Part shown: piece by piece, positions 31,538-43,199 of the stretch
Numbering within the stretch: position 1 is the stretch's first letter
Layout: the number at the start of each line of letters is the position of its first letter
From: Fasciola hepatica
Taxonomy: Eukaryota > Platyhelminthes > Trematoda > Plagiorchiida > Fasciolidae
Length of the DNA stretch: 64,000 nt
Direction of reading: 5' to 3'
NCBI GenBank assembly: GCA_948099385.1
Contig: CANUEZ040000024.1
Coordinates: forward strand, 26,881,001 to 26,945,000
Position numbers and translations under genes: made by a program
Notes under the pieces: model-generated
Told to the model about the DNA's origin: nothing
Seen by the model: the letters and a program-made list of their open reading frames with translations, nothing else
The model's database searches: none

Positions 31538-34500
31538 CTTTTATTCAACCTTTGTATTTTGTCCCTAACCACCCCTCTTTGCCCCATCTATCCACCCATA
31601 ATGCTCCCACTGATAACACGGTCGATACTCGCAACGATTCACTGTCAAATAGTATCGGGAATAATCCTCTGTCTGGTAACTCACATTTTCTCAAGCCTCG
31701 TCAGCTTCTGAATCTCGGCTCCTTCAACGTGCGTACACTCATGCAGGCCGGTCAGCAGGCGTGCCTAGCCCTCACAATAGATTCTCTGAAGATTGATGTC
31801 TGCTGCTTAAGTGAAATGCGTATACAGGATTCGAGCAGTGTAATTCAACAAACTGCTCCTGGTATCTCATCGAGGTATTTCCTGCGCACTTCAGGAGACG
31901 AAGCAGCTAGAACTGTGGGTCAACGTGGTGTGGGAATAGTCTTGACTGAGAAGGCTGAGACTGCCCTTTTAGACTGGATCTCTGTTAACAGTCGTTTATG
32001 TGCTGTGAGACTCCAAGGGTCAGTTGGCGTTCGAAAGGGTAGTTGTGTTAAGTGCAATTAGTTTGTGATCTCGGCGTACGCCCCAGCGGACTGCAGGTCT
32101 GACTTGCAGAAAGATGAGTTCTATGATGCCCTCGCCACTCTCGTTCGCAGCAGTAAAGGTTCTAACATTGTAGTGCTAGCTGGTGACTTCAATGCACAAG
32201 TTGGCAAACTTAGTGTGTCAGAAGCCTGTTTAGGTGGGCGTTGTGCTTTACCCGCTGAGCGTACAGATAATGGGGATAGGCTTCTCCAGTTTTGTGCAGA
32301 CAGTCGATTGTTCTTGTCTAGCACCAATTTCCGGCACAGTTCGCGTCGCACAGCGACATGGCACTCTAACTCTACAGGTACTTTGAGTCAAATTGATCAT
32401 ATTGCCTTAAGCTACTGTAGATCTTACTGGTCCGCGTACGTAGAGTCGGACCATGAATTAGTTTTAATGCGATTATTGCTGCAGCTCCATGGTCATCGTC
32501 GCAAACCTCAAACCCGATTAGCCGTGTAACGTTTGTGTGATCCAGAAGTACGCACCGGTTACGAGCAGATGTTAGCACATGAGCTAGGATCTACGACGAA
32601 CAGTAATGTAGATGAACATTGAGCTCATATCAAACAGGCGATGCACGTTGCAGCAGGTTTTGCCTGTGGTCCTAGATCCGTTGTCCATCAAAGACACTGG
32701 ATCTCGCAAGAGTCGCTGAGTATAATGAAGCAAAAGCGTCAGCTCTCGAACCGTAAGGAGATCAATAAGATGCGGAGAAAGCTGCAAAGGCAAGTTACGA
32801 AAAGCCTTAAGAATGATCGCGAAAATTGGTGGGTCAAGGTAGCCGAAGAAATAGAAATAGCAGCTGCTTCACGTATCAGTCAAAGACTGTTCAAGCTTAT
32901 CCGTGACATCGGTGGACGGCGCACCCAGGTCAGTCGAACGATTTGTGATAGGAATGGAGAACCATCCATAGCAAACAGCAAAGGCTTGACCGTTGGGCCG
33001 AATACTTCAAGGAACGGTTTAACTGTCCGCACGCTAGTGTAGTTACTCCCGTGTCAACAACTGCGACTCCTTGGGTGGTATCACTTGAGCCCCCATCGGA
33101 AGTAGAAGTAGAGTCATTCATTCGATTACTAAGGCGGGGGAAAGCGACAGGTCCCGACGAACTTCCTCCAGTTCTTTTCAAACTGGGTGGTGAGGCGTTG
33201 ATAAAATCACTAACCGCTTTGCTCCGTGACATTTGGAACGCGGAGCGCAATCCGCTAACATAGAGTGAGTCATTGATTGTTCCCATCTTCAAGAAGGGTA
33301 TACGCAGTGACTGCAGTAATCATCGTGGGATTAGCTTAATTCCGATAGTCACCAAAGTATTAGCTTCGATTTTGCTGCACCGTCTTACACCGGCTCGCGA
33401 GAGGAAATACCCGCGAACAGCAGGCTGGATTCCGCCCAGGTCGAGGATGCATCGACCAGATTTTTACTCCTCGCCGACTACTTGAAACGCGTCACACGCA
33501 CCGCCGACCGACAATAATGATTTTCCTAGACTTGAAAGGCGCTTTCGATTCAGTTGACCGAGCAGCGCTTTTCAGTGTTCTTCATCGAAAAGGTATGCCC
33601 CAGAAGTTCGTGAACCTACTGAGATCATTGTATTCTCATACTTCTGACCGCGTTAGAGTTTACGGTGAACTATCCGGTCGGTTCGAAACGATCAGTGGTG
33701 TTCGACAGGGATGTCCCATGTCTCCATTCCTGTTCAACTTCGTCATGGACGAAATAATGGAAAGTGCTTTGTAAAATCTTCAGGATGTAGGCGTCGAACT
33801 AGGAAATAGTGGAAAACTGTGTGATCTAGATTACGCGGACGACGTTGTCTGCTTGTTCGAATGCACGGAACATGCTCAGATAATCTCGCAAGAGCTGTAG
33901 CTCCATTCGGCATGCGCTTTGCACCTTCAAAGTGCAAGGTGGATGTTACAAGACTGGACGTCAGCGATTCCGAGCTTGATGCTCGATGGGGAGGCGCTGT
34001 CAGTTGTGGACCACTTCACCTACCTCGGTAGCTGCGTGACGACGGATGGGAGCACAGTAGTAGAGGTGAGTATGCGGATATCCAAGGCTGGAGCTGCGTA
34101 CGCTGGATTGAAGCACTTGCGGCGCCGACCTGATATTTCACTGAAGTTGAAAGGTCGTGTATACTGTGCCGCAGTTCGTTCAGTTTTGTTGTATGGTTGC
34201 GAAACTTGGAGTCTGCATTTTGAAGATATTCGTCGTCTTGAGGTTTTCGACCATCTATGTTTACGTAGTATCGCTAGGATTGGGTGGAATAGCCGATTAA
34301 GCAACGATGAGGTGAGAAAGCGAGTATTGGGTACTAATTCAGAGAACGTTCTGTCACAGCGTATCCAACTTAGTAGACTTCGTTGGTTGGGACACGTGTT
34401 ACGTATGGCAAGCACACGTCTACGGTACCGTGTCCTATTCTCCGCCCCTCCTAGGGAGTGGAAGAAACCACGTGGAGGTCAACAGATGACGTGGCAGCGA

Positions 34501-34875
34501 GGAATGAGAAAATGTACAGCAAACTTAGGAAAAGTAGGTGCTTCACATCTTCGTCGTTGGGGTCCAAAAGATCCGTCTACCAGTTGGCTGGAGACAGTGA
34601 AGGATATGGCTGCGAACCGCGAGCAGTGGCGATCGTGTTGTCACTTACTGTCGAATCAGAATGATTGATCAATGTGCGTTTGTACAGTTAGACTGTGTAT
34701 TCTGTGTGTTGGCTACTAGGGTATTCTTTCCTTTTCCCACCCATGTAGGTCCAGTCCCTGTTTATCTTGTATATCCATACTTTCTAATTCAACGTGCAAT
34801 ATGGTGAGAAAGGCAGTGGTCAGTGGAGCTTGCCCTACTGTTTAACGCTGTACGATGATGATGGTGATGATGATG
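31538..34875 (+). mobile_element. RTE-like element A, full length
   Basis: About 3.34 kb, the usual size of RTE elements. It has one endonuclease-RT reading unit, a 3' UTR and a tail of GAT/TGA triplets (about 34853-34876), flanked by the 11-bp duplication ACTATGCCCCT. It sits inside element B. The 3' half is nearly identical to 17371-18932. Confidence 0.9.
31552..34668 (+). pseudogene. RTE-A endonuclease-reverse transcriptase, defective
   Basis: Endonuclease: LLNLGSFNVRTL, VCCLSEMRIQ and SRYFLRTSGDE (31552-32061), a TAG at 32059, then ISAYAP, VVLAGDFNAQVG, ERTDNGDRLL, SQIDHIALS and ESDHELV (32065-32529), which keep the catalytic D-x-N and D-H residues. A linker of about 550 bp with stops follows. 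RT from 33088: LLRRGKATGPDELPP, TAG at 33261-33263 where Trp is expected, a frame change near 33405, IFLDLKGAFDSVDR, QGCPMSPFLFNFV, TAA at 33772-33774, DYADDVVCL with YADD intact, TAG at 33898-33900, a shift near 33940, and an intact 249-codon C-terminal part (33919-34668). The four RT-region lesions recur in the copy at 17.2-18.7 kb. Confidence 0.92.
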
Positions 34876-34886
34876 ACTATGCCCCT
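34876..34886. repeat. Right target-site duplication of element A
   Basis: ACTATGCCCCT. Element B sequence resumes after it. Confidence 0.88.
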
Positions 34887-35479
34887 GGAGAGGACACTCC
34901 AGCGAATAAACATGGAGAAATAGCTTACCGGTCTAAAACCTCCTCTAGATGGACATAGGAGTGGAGTATCTGGGGTTTCTCTCGACGATGGGAGAAGTCA
35001 TTGCACTTCATTGGGCAGCTATCGCCCGCCTAAGCTGGGCAGCCCTCAGTCGAAAGGATGCTGCCCCGTCCACATTCCGCTTGCTCCATTGGATGCATGG
35101 GGTTAAGGACTGAATCCGAAAAGTGGATCGATGACAAAACATCAGCGAAGACAAGACAAAACGCATGCAGTAATCAGGTCTCACGTGATATACCAGAATA
35201 AGTTTCTTCACGGGTACTTCGGTCACGTTCCCGTGCCGGGTTAACGCCCCACTGCCTTGTAGGTGAGACTTTTGAGTTAAAGGCTCCGGTTAGGGTTCTC
35301 AAAGAAGAACCTCTTCTGCGGTGTGGGCAGCCGCGGAGTATGATTCGCCCAGAGATTTTCAGCTTTCTTCCTGTAAAATAACCTTACCAACTTTTCCTTC
35401 CTCAATTCAAGATGGATAAAAAAATCACGGATCATTGCGGCTGTGATGAAAGCAGTAGTTCAGGAGTTGGGTATAAATC
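34887..35479 (+). other. Element B 5' untranslated region, continued
   Basis: About 590 bp with no open frame of note between the end of insert A and the first readable endonuclease sequence of B. Confidence 0.5.
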
Positions 35480-38440
35480 GAATGCACTCATTAAGCTTCA
35501 ATATTCATTTCACTTAGCTGCCTCTAGCGTCCCCGCACTGTCAGATCGGGCAACAGGCTGTCCTCGCTAAACATTTTGACACTTTTAAAGTAGATGTATG
35601 CTGTTTCTCTGAAACACAAATGCGAGACTTCGCATCTGTGATCACGCTTCACACCCCAGATACAACCTCACTCTCGCTTTATTCTTCGTGTATCGGGTGA
35701 TTCGGTATCTAGTGCTCGTGGTCAGACCGGTGTTGGGATTGCACGAGAGCTGGGCGTGCGCTGCTAGACGGGATTCCAGTCAGAAGTCGTTTGTGTGCAG
35801 TTCAGTTGGATGGTTCTGTGCATGTCAACAACAACAGACTGATGCGCCGATGCTTGTTCGTTGTGTCTGTGTAAGCGCCCATTGACTGCAGTTCCTCTAA
35901 AAACAAGGGCAAATTCTACCAAAAGTTGTTTTAGCTGCTTCGAAGCGTGAGTTCAACAGACGTGGTGGTCATTGCTGGGGATTTGAACGCCCAAGTTGGC
36001 TGTTTGGGAGATTCCGAAAGCCACATCGGGGGCCCATTTGCTATCCCAGAGGATCGTACTGATAACGGCCATGGTGTCATTCAGCTGTACTCTGACCACA
36101 AATCGTTTTGTGAGCATTAACTTATGCCATAAGAAGCGTCGTAGACTCACATGGCGTTCTCCTACGTCTTCACAACGTTGGACTCAAATTGACCATACTG
36201 TAATTGACCACCGCTGTCGTGGATCAATCAAAGATTGTCGTTCATTTTGGTCAACACCGATGGACTCAGATTACGCCTTGGTACGTGCTCGCTTCCGTTT
36301 ACGTCTCGTCCGTAATCGCACCAACGTAAATGGCACCCGTCTTGTGCAGTTACTTCTGGATGATAACCGACGACCTGCTTTTCAGGCGGAGCTGTCTACA
36401 CGATTATCGATGCAGCCGGATGTGCACAACCCAGGTGAACGCTGGCAACAGATCAAGGTAGCCTTGTATGCCGCATCTAATATCACACAGGACTCTGGTT
36501 GAAGTAGGCCTCACAAACGATGGTTATTTTCGGCATCAGTTGCTTTGTTGGATGCTCGCAGATCCGTCCCTCTGTATGTTTTAATCAATGAAGTGCATGA
36601 ATCCCTGAGATACCAACTGACTAGGAGCCTGATAAATGACCGTCAGCACGGGTGGACTGAAAAATGTACTCTCAACCTTTACCGGCCCACGAAAGCCCGT
36701 TGTAAGTGAGCTAATCAAGAAATCCGACGGCTCACTGATTCATTCTCATGGACGTCGTCTGGATTGTTCGGCGGAGCACTTTATAGAACAATTCAGTTGA
36801 CCCTCTTCTACAGTGGAATTCCAAAATATACCTGCCAGAGGAGCAATGCAGGTGGATATCACCCCTCCTCCAGAAACGAAGATTATAAGGGAGATAGGTT
36901 ATTTGAAGAGGTACAAAGCGGCTGAGCCGGATGGGTTGTCTCCACCTTGTTTCAAGAATAGAGGAGAAGCTTTGTTTTCAGGGTTAACAAAACTTCTCCA
37001 GGTTATTTGGGATAGTTAACAGATTTCCAAGGGAATGGTGTCAATCAGCGATTATGCTGATTTACAAGATAGGTGACGGATTCTCTTGTGAAAATCACAG
37101 AGGAATTAAGTTGTTTAGTGTCGCATCCAAACTGCTTGCCGGGATTACTCTCCACCGATTATCCAGCACCCGCTAATGTGTACGCATGAGAATCAAGCCG
37201 GTTTCGGTCCCGGTCGTGGTTGTATCGACCACATCTTTACTCTTCGGCAAACCTTAGAGCACAGACACATCTTCCGTAGGCCCACAATCTCTGTCTTTCT
37301 TGATCTGAAAACGGCATTCGATTCATTCGACCGCACAGTTCTCTGGCGTTGCTTCTCATTGAAAGGTGTAAAAGAGGAATTTACTTCTCTTGTCCGATGC
37401 TTGTATGCGAATAGCCGAGGCCGAGTTCATGCTCATGGTGATCTTTCACCCAAGTTCACCACGAAAAGTGGTGTTCATCAGGTTTGCCTCCTTTCGCCCT
37501 CCCTCTTCAATTTTGTAGTTGTATTGATTCTTGAGGTAGCCTATACTCGTGTGGGAATAGCGGCATCGATCTTTGCTCAGGCAGTAAACTGTCTTACCCG
37601 GAATACGCGGACAATATTGCTCTTATGAGTGAAGATTCAGGTAAGTTACAAACTTTCATAGATAGCCTACACAACAGCGTACCAATATTTGTGATGCGTT
37701 TTTCACTTTCAAAGTGTGAAATGCTGCTGCAGGACTGGGCTGGCTCAACATCAAACCGTGTCTTGGCAGGGGAAGCTCTAGCTGATGTAAATAAGTTTTG
37801 TTACCTGGGCAATTACATTTCACCAGGTGGAAAGATATCGGATGAAGTGTCATCAAGCATACAAAAGGCGCGTTTGGCTTTTTCGGACCCCAGTCATCTG
37901 TAGCGCCGGCGTGACACGCGGTTGTCTGTCAAGGGTAGAGTGTACAATGCGGCCGTTAGGTCCGTTCTTCTACACGGCTGAGAAAAATGGGCGTTAAGGG
38001 TAGAAGATAGGCGAAGACTGTCGGTGTCCGAGCATCGTTGTCTTCGTAGCATTACCCGTATATAGTCGGAACACCGTATCAACAATGCGCAGGTCAGACT
38101 AACGGTGTTGGGAACCATAGGTCAGTCTGTGGATCAAGTACTGAATCTAAACAGATTAAGATGGCTGGGGCATGTGTTACGCATGCCCACCGATGGACTT
38201 CCTCGGCGTACGCTGTTCTCTTAGGCAGGTACGGAATGGAAGGTAGGTGGAAGCGGTCAGTTCATGACATGGCATAAAAGTATGAAAACAACCACTGGAA
38301 TTGGTCGAGTAGGATGTGTTAGACTTCCAGGTCCGGGTCCACATGATCCGCCAACCAAATGGTTGGAAACACTAAGTGTCGCTGCCAGTGGCGTAGTTGC
38401 ATTCGGACTCTTTCATTGTCTTCGTGATTTCAACTCATTA
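35480..38440 (+). pseudogene. RTE-like element B endonuclease-RT, heavily decayed
   Basis: Endonuclease traces run in three frames: FKVDVCCFSETQMRDF, PVRSRLCAVQLDGSV, DVVVIAGDLNAQVG, DRTDNGHGVIQL, then RRRLTWRSPTSSQRWTQIDH and DSDYALVRARF (36146-36502). RT: YLKRYKAAEPDGLSPPCF (36813-37019), QAGFGPGRGCIDHIFTLRQ, VFLDLKTAFDSFDR, the QGCPLSP box altered to HQVCLLSP, and catalytic EYADN (an N for the last D) near 37595. C-terminal: LAGEALADVNKFCYLGNY, LRWLGHVLRM, WLETLS. Stops are frequent. It is more decayed than element A, as expected if A inserted into it later. Confidence 0.85.
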
Positions 38441-38574
38441 CTTTGGTTTTTGGGTCTATCTTCACTTCATACTTCTTTTCTTTCTGCCCTTTACTGCACG
38501 ATGCTAAAAGGTAGCAACCGAAACCAAAGCACAGAAGTGCAAGGTTAGTGGTTGTGTAAATTGAACTAAACTGA

Positions 38575-38584
38575 ACGCTGATGC
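38575..38584. repeat. Right target-site duplication of element B
   Basis: ACGCTGATGC, matching 31340-31349. Gypsy pol resumes through it as LMQPLTDLL. Confidence 0.9.
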
Positions 38585-39800
38585 AACCACTCACCGACCT
38601 TTTGTGATACAAACAACGGACTCTCATCTGGACCAGTCAAGCCAAGGAGGCGTTTTCTCAGCTCAAACAGGTCTTGGAGTCTGCGGTTCTTCGTCCTCCA
38701 GATCCCAATGCTCCCGTCAGTATTGCCGCTGATACTTCCGTTGTTGCTGTTGGCTGCGTCCTCAATGGACAGTGCTTGGTAGCCGGTCGCCTTTCACTCA
38801 TGTCCCTTTCTTCTACAGAATTGAAATACAGCGCGTTTGGTCGTGCATTGCTTGCCGTCTACACCGCCATCCGTCACTTTCACCATGCCCTGGTAGGACG
38901 GAAATTCATCATTTTCACGGACCACAAGCTATTACTCTATGCTTTTCGCAATGCTTCGGATCGTCAGTCTCCTCGAGAAATTCGACAGTTAGATTGCATA
39001 TCACAATTTCCTACTGGCATTCATCTTATCTCCGGATCAGCTCATGTGGCTGCAGATATTCTTTCCCGGATCCACAATCTCGTGTAGCCCAGTCCGACCG
39101 GATCACTTGAGACTCCAGATGCTCGTTTTACTCACGTGCACGTCGACATCGTGCGGCCCTTGTCGCCATAACGAGGTATGATCTATCTACTCACCTTTAT
39201 TGATCGCTTCACTCGTTGACCCGAGGCCATACTCATTCCGAATGTATCCAATGAAACTGTCGCTCATGCATTCATGGGACATTGGATTTCCCCTTTTTGG
39301 TTGTCCAGCCACAGTCACCACCGGTCGAGGAGCTCAATTCGAATCTGCCACTTTCGACAATCTCCTCCAACTGACCGGCACTAAACGCATTCGTACCACA
39401 GCTTATCACCCATAAGCCGATGGCTTGGTTGAACGTCTTCACCGGCATCTCAAATCCTCGCTCAGTGCCTACAACAATCCTCAATAGACGGACGTCTTAC
39501 CATTGATGTTTTTGGACGTTCACAATACGCTGCGCAGCGACACAAACCTGCGTCAATAATATTCGGCACTACCGCTGGTCTTCCCCGTGAATTTGTCGCA
39601 CCCAAGGTAAGCGCACCGGTCCCGAGCCTTGGAGATTACACTCAACGTATCACGGTCTACATGCGTCGAAAGGTTGGTATTCCTGTCCGTTCTGCAACCC
39701 AAAGCGCGTGAATCACAGGTCAACCTGCATTACGTTCCACTAGGTCTGGTAGGTATGTTCGTTTCTCTGCTCGCTTAGTTGATTTTATTGTTCTCATCTA
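38575..39800 (+). pseudogene. CsRn1-like RNase H and integrase (3' part)
   Basis: Continues the pol begun at 29366. RNase H: AKEAFSQLKQVLESAV, IAADTSVVAVGCVL, STELKYSAFGRALLAVY, FIIFTDHKLL and VAADILSRIHNLV (to 39087). Integrase: ARFTHVHVDIVRPL, YLLTFIDRFTR, then in another frame TTGRGAQFESATF (catalytic Asp of TTD changed to Gly) and TTAYHP, NGLVERL-like DGLVERLHRHLKSSL, and the C-terminal signature TRSGRYVRFSARLVDF near 39740-39790. Stops occur at about 38604, 39168, 39219 and 39415. Confidence 0.87.
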
Positions 39801-40893
39801 AACGTTTAAGGTTTTCTACTGCATACTTTCTCCACTTTTTCCGATCTCTTCCGGGGTCAGTCGTCTTACATGGGAAGAATTTGGCATATTACTACCAATG
39901 AACTTGCGTCACCATATGAACATTACCATTTTTTCTTTGTTTTTGCTGTTTATGTGCCCTGTACGTAATTTTGGCACCTACCTTTCCCCATTTAAGGTTT
40001 CTAGGTAGAGAGCGCGGAGAGAGGACACCCTGTCAATTCACTTGTGAGTCACTTACAGTGGCTTATGGTTAAATACAATCGTACTTCAAAGTACTTTTCC
40101 ACATCCTAGACACATGGACTCATTTCAGAAGTCCTGGAGGACATTTGGGGGACTCGCATCAGTCATCCATTGAGGTACGTAGTTGGTCAAGCAAACATGG
40201 ACCGGTCTCTTTGATAGGTCAGTAATTTAGGTTAGCCTCAGTTCCTCCCATCAACTGGTTGTTTGGAGTCTGCTTGTTTAAGCCCACCTGGTGCCGTCCT
40301 ACAGAGGATCATCGCCATCTTTAGCCACGCAGCTCTGGAAAAAAGGCACACTGTGGCTCGCCAGCTCCGGTCGTCGACTCGTTTAACCTTCCATCTTCTG
40401 TCAACTCTACGGAGAAACCAATGTAACCATCAAAATCCACCAATTTTTACCATTATGCTCATTTTATTTGTTGGACGGGAATCGTATCCGCGTACATCGT
40501 TCGAGTATCCGAAGTCCCTCTCTTTCTTCTCCTCTAGTTTCCTGTCAGCATGTACGGCGACAGGAATACACAACAGACGAACAAAGACCGTGAACTTTAT
40601 CTGTAACACCTTATGGTACCTTTTTGTTATAACACATTGTACATTGAGAAATCGGGATCAAGTGTGGGTGAAACTATACGTGTCTTCGCGTCTTCGTTTG
40701 TTCCTTTTACCGTTCGTGTGGTGTGCTGCTGTCGTCCGCATTCTGTGAGATAGTTGCCCGTTATTGTTGCAATTTGGCGTCGCAGGCAGGATGCGCTGAT
40801 TGTCGCATCTGTGCGGCCTCAGCCGGTTGTTTACTCCGTGAGTCGCACGAGCATAGAACACTGAGGATAGTGTTCTTTCTTTGGGGGGAGCAT
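39801..40893. other. No recognisable coding feature; possible gypsy 3' UTR
   Basis: About 1.1 kb between the integrase end and a candidate LTR. The 161-codon frame at 40263-40748 shows no domain I recognise. Confidence 0.4.
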
Positions 40894-41242
40894 TGTAACG
40901 CACAGACATAGACCGCCATTCCCATCCTCCCAAATTTAAGTGTTGGTACCTACCCATACACTTACTAGGCTTCGGTTCGTCGGGTTTTCATTCTTTCTGT
41001 GCCTTTGCAGATCGTGCACGTGCAACCCCCACGGCAGAGCGCTGCATCCAGCACCTCTGGCGACCCTGCTTGCCTGTGTCCCGGTCAAACCGCCGTCGTT
41101 TCCCTTGTGTCGTGGGTGCGTTCGTTACCGTGTTACAGATACACTTACTGGGTCTTCGTGTTCATGAAGTTTTTTGTTTGTTTGTACTTTACGGATCGGT
41201 CACAAACAACTCACGGAGGAACACTGATCCTTGCATGCTACA
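40894..41242 (+). repeat. Candidate gypsy LTR
   Basis: Begins TGTAACGCACAGAC directly after a purine-rich tract (TTTGGGGGGAGCAT), the layout of a polypurine tract followed by a 3' LTR. It ends CCTTGCATGCTACA. The next bases, ATTTGGCGGCCCTG, could also be read as a primer-site region. A diverged second 3' end follows at 41487-41593 and a relic lies at 10309-10396. No target duplication was found. Confidence 0.55.
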
Positions 41243-41486
41243 ATTTGGCGGCCCTGCCAACGGGACCGAATAGAATGGAAGGCCTTGGTAATTGAGTCGT
41301 TTGGGATAAGCTGCGTGTCCGACAGCGATATTGTGAGATGGCCTGTCCAGTGAACCGAATACTCCCGGCTTGTGTGTGATGAGGGAGTACATAACACTGT
41401 GGACAGTGTCCTCCCGTTGAAGAGAGCAGTGTAGTGAGCAGCTATATTAGTGTTCGAATAATGCGAGTGTAGGATCCTGTTGATGT

Positions 41487-41593
41487 ACTTACTGCGCCTT
41501 TGTAGTCATGGAGTTTCCTGTGTTTCTTATATTTTTCAGATCAAACACAAGCCCCCGCGGAGGGACACTAATCCTTGCATACTACAAAACCTG
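41487..41593 (+). repeat. Diverged copy of the same LTR 3' end
   Basis: Aligns with about 41143-41242: CTTACTG then GT.CATG.AGTTT, the ATC..ACACAA segment, GGA.GGACACTAATCC and TTGCATACTACA. By eye it is about 70% identical. Confidence 0.5.
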
Positions 41594-42329
41594 CTCTATG
41601 GAGGGGCCGCTAATTGAACGTATCCGCTCGATGTATGTATCATGATCTGTTATTTCATCATTTCGGGACAATAATGTTTTTAGAAATTAAGGCTTTGTAG
41701 GCGAACATTGGTAGCATGGGTGAAAAGCTGATGATATACATTGCGTAACTGCACAGTGTAAAATTAGTTGTGCGATATTCTGTTCCATCCGAGTCAGCAT
41801 GAAGAGACGATTTTTAGTCCCATAAAGTCTCGCGAGGGACTATCTCTTTTTATATGGTTCGAGGTGAGTTTTGTCGTGTCATTAGATTCGAAGACGTCCA
41901 AGCCCAGAAAACCAATTTCACTATATCTAAAAACACTAGTTTACCAGACCGGTCGGAACAAAGAAAATTTAGTCCCAAAACGCCCTCAATAGACTATTTT
42001 AATAATGCGGTATAGATTGGAGAACTTTACCCATTATTTTAAGCATGGTTCACAACGTGGAAGTACGCCTCGGCTTTGTAAAATACTACATTTTATGATG
42101 ATATTGAGCACCGTAAAGTACCCGGGTCATGCCAAGTAATTTTTGAGGATGTTCAGAAACCATGTTCTATTCTGGAATTGGAACTAATGAAAGTTCAGTA
42201 AATAATAACTCAAGACAAATAATGTAATATAGCTTGCCGAAATTTAAAAGTGAAACACAAGTCGATGCATTCTTGACGTGCTCACTGGACGGCAGTTTTC
42301 ACAACTAACTCTACCAATCCCCCCTGAGT
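41594..42329. other. No recognisable feature
   Basis: About 730 bp of AT-rich sequence without repeat or domain signals that I can support. Confidence 0.4.
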
Positions 42330-43060
42330 GTTTGTGGGCGATCGTCAAAGTTAACCACTCCTCACGCCAGTCCCTCGGTTTTCAGTGAGGCATTGAATGT
42401 TTTCGTCAGTGGTCCTGGTGGTTCCAGGAGCGCCGACTGGATACCGTCCGGGCTCAATGCTTTTGTCTTGACCAGTTATTTGACGCCGCTACTACTCCAT
42501 TTTCGCCTATCGGGTGGTTCTTCACCACAACCGTGACCACGGAAGAAACCTCCGGACACGTTAGCTCTTGGTCTTCCTTGTACATTATCTGGAAGAATCT
42601 ACACAGGCAGTCAGATTTTCTTGGTCTGTGGTCGCAGCGCATCCTTGTTCATCCGTGACTCCCCGTACTTCACTTGGCAGGCTGCACTTCGACAGCGCGT
42701 ATCCATAGTATACCTTAGGGTCCGTTTTCGCGTTCCTAGCCAGTATCCATTCATAGTCCCTCTTAGGCTCATCTTGATCGCGTGTGGCTTGATTCCTCGC
42801 AACCAAATATCGAAGGAGGACGCGGTGCCCTTCCCTTGCCCTGTACCTTTCCCATGCCACTTGCTTTCTGCGGTCTGCTTTTCTTTCCCGACATGTCCAC
42901 CTCCGTAGTACCCCCACTTCGCGGACTCTGAATAGGAGCGACCTTATTCGTTAACCTCATGATGTTACCTTTTACTTTATCCCACTGTGCTCGGACCGTA
43001 CATTTTCCCGATTCCAACATCCAGCTTAGCACTGAAGCCTTTGTCAGAAGGTCACCTTGA
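42330..43060 (-). pseudogene. CR1-like fragment: endonuclease-RT linker and RT start
   Basis: On the minus strand from 43060 down: basic linker with GTTEVDMSGKKSRPQ and, in another frame, RERKADRRKQVAWERYR, RNQATRDQDEPKRDYEWI and ARNAKTDPKVYYGY. It then continues to LTACVDSS and traces of the RT entry such as ALSPDGIQSALL near 42445. The linker is typical between the endonuclease and RT of CR1 ORF2. The fragment is truncated at both ends and lies next to a second CR1 fragment in the same orientation. Confidence 0.72.
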
Positions 43061-43199
43061 TTTATCTAGGAAAACTTTCTCCTCATTCTTATCGGGGCTG
43101 GTATACCCACAAGGCTGTCCTTGGTGCTAATCTCAACATGGTCGCTCTTGCTTGGTAGAGATCCCATGTTTATGTTCGCAAAATCATTTTGGTACCTCG

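Larger units (their letters stand above)
31350..38574 (+). mobile_element. RTE-like element B, itself interrupted by element A
   Basis: Bounded by the 10-bp duplication ACGCTGATGC. The first 188 bp (31350-31537) are its 5' end; it resumes at 34887 after element A and ends TTGAACTAAACTGA. Without the insert it is about 3.9 kb. It codes for an AP-type endonuclease and RT with the RTE-like C-terminal LRWLGHVLRM signature, all heavily decayed. Confidence 0.85.
29361..39800 (+). mobile_element. CsRn1-like Ty3/gypsy copy interrupted by nested RTE elements
   Basis: Gag, protease and RT occupy 29366-31349; RNase H and integrase resume at 38575-39800. The break lies in the RT thumb (IPHCATLM on the left, LMQPLTDLL on the right) and is marked by the duplicated decamer ACGCTGATGC. 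No 5' LTR is seen at the left end. A candidate 3' LTR at 40894 is uncertain. Confidence 0.88.

Noticed and set aside
40263..40748. 161-codon open frame between gypsy integrase and a candidate LTR
   Set aside because: No motif, no env-like signal peptide or fusion-peptide pattern that I can defend. Probably chance.
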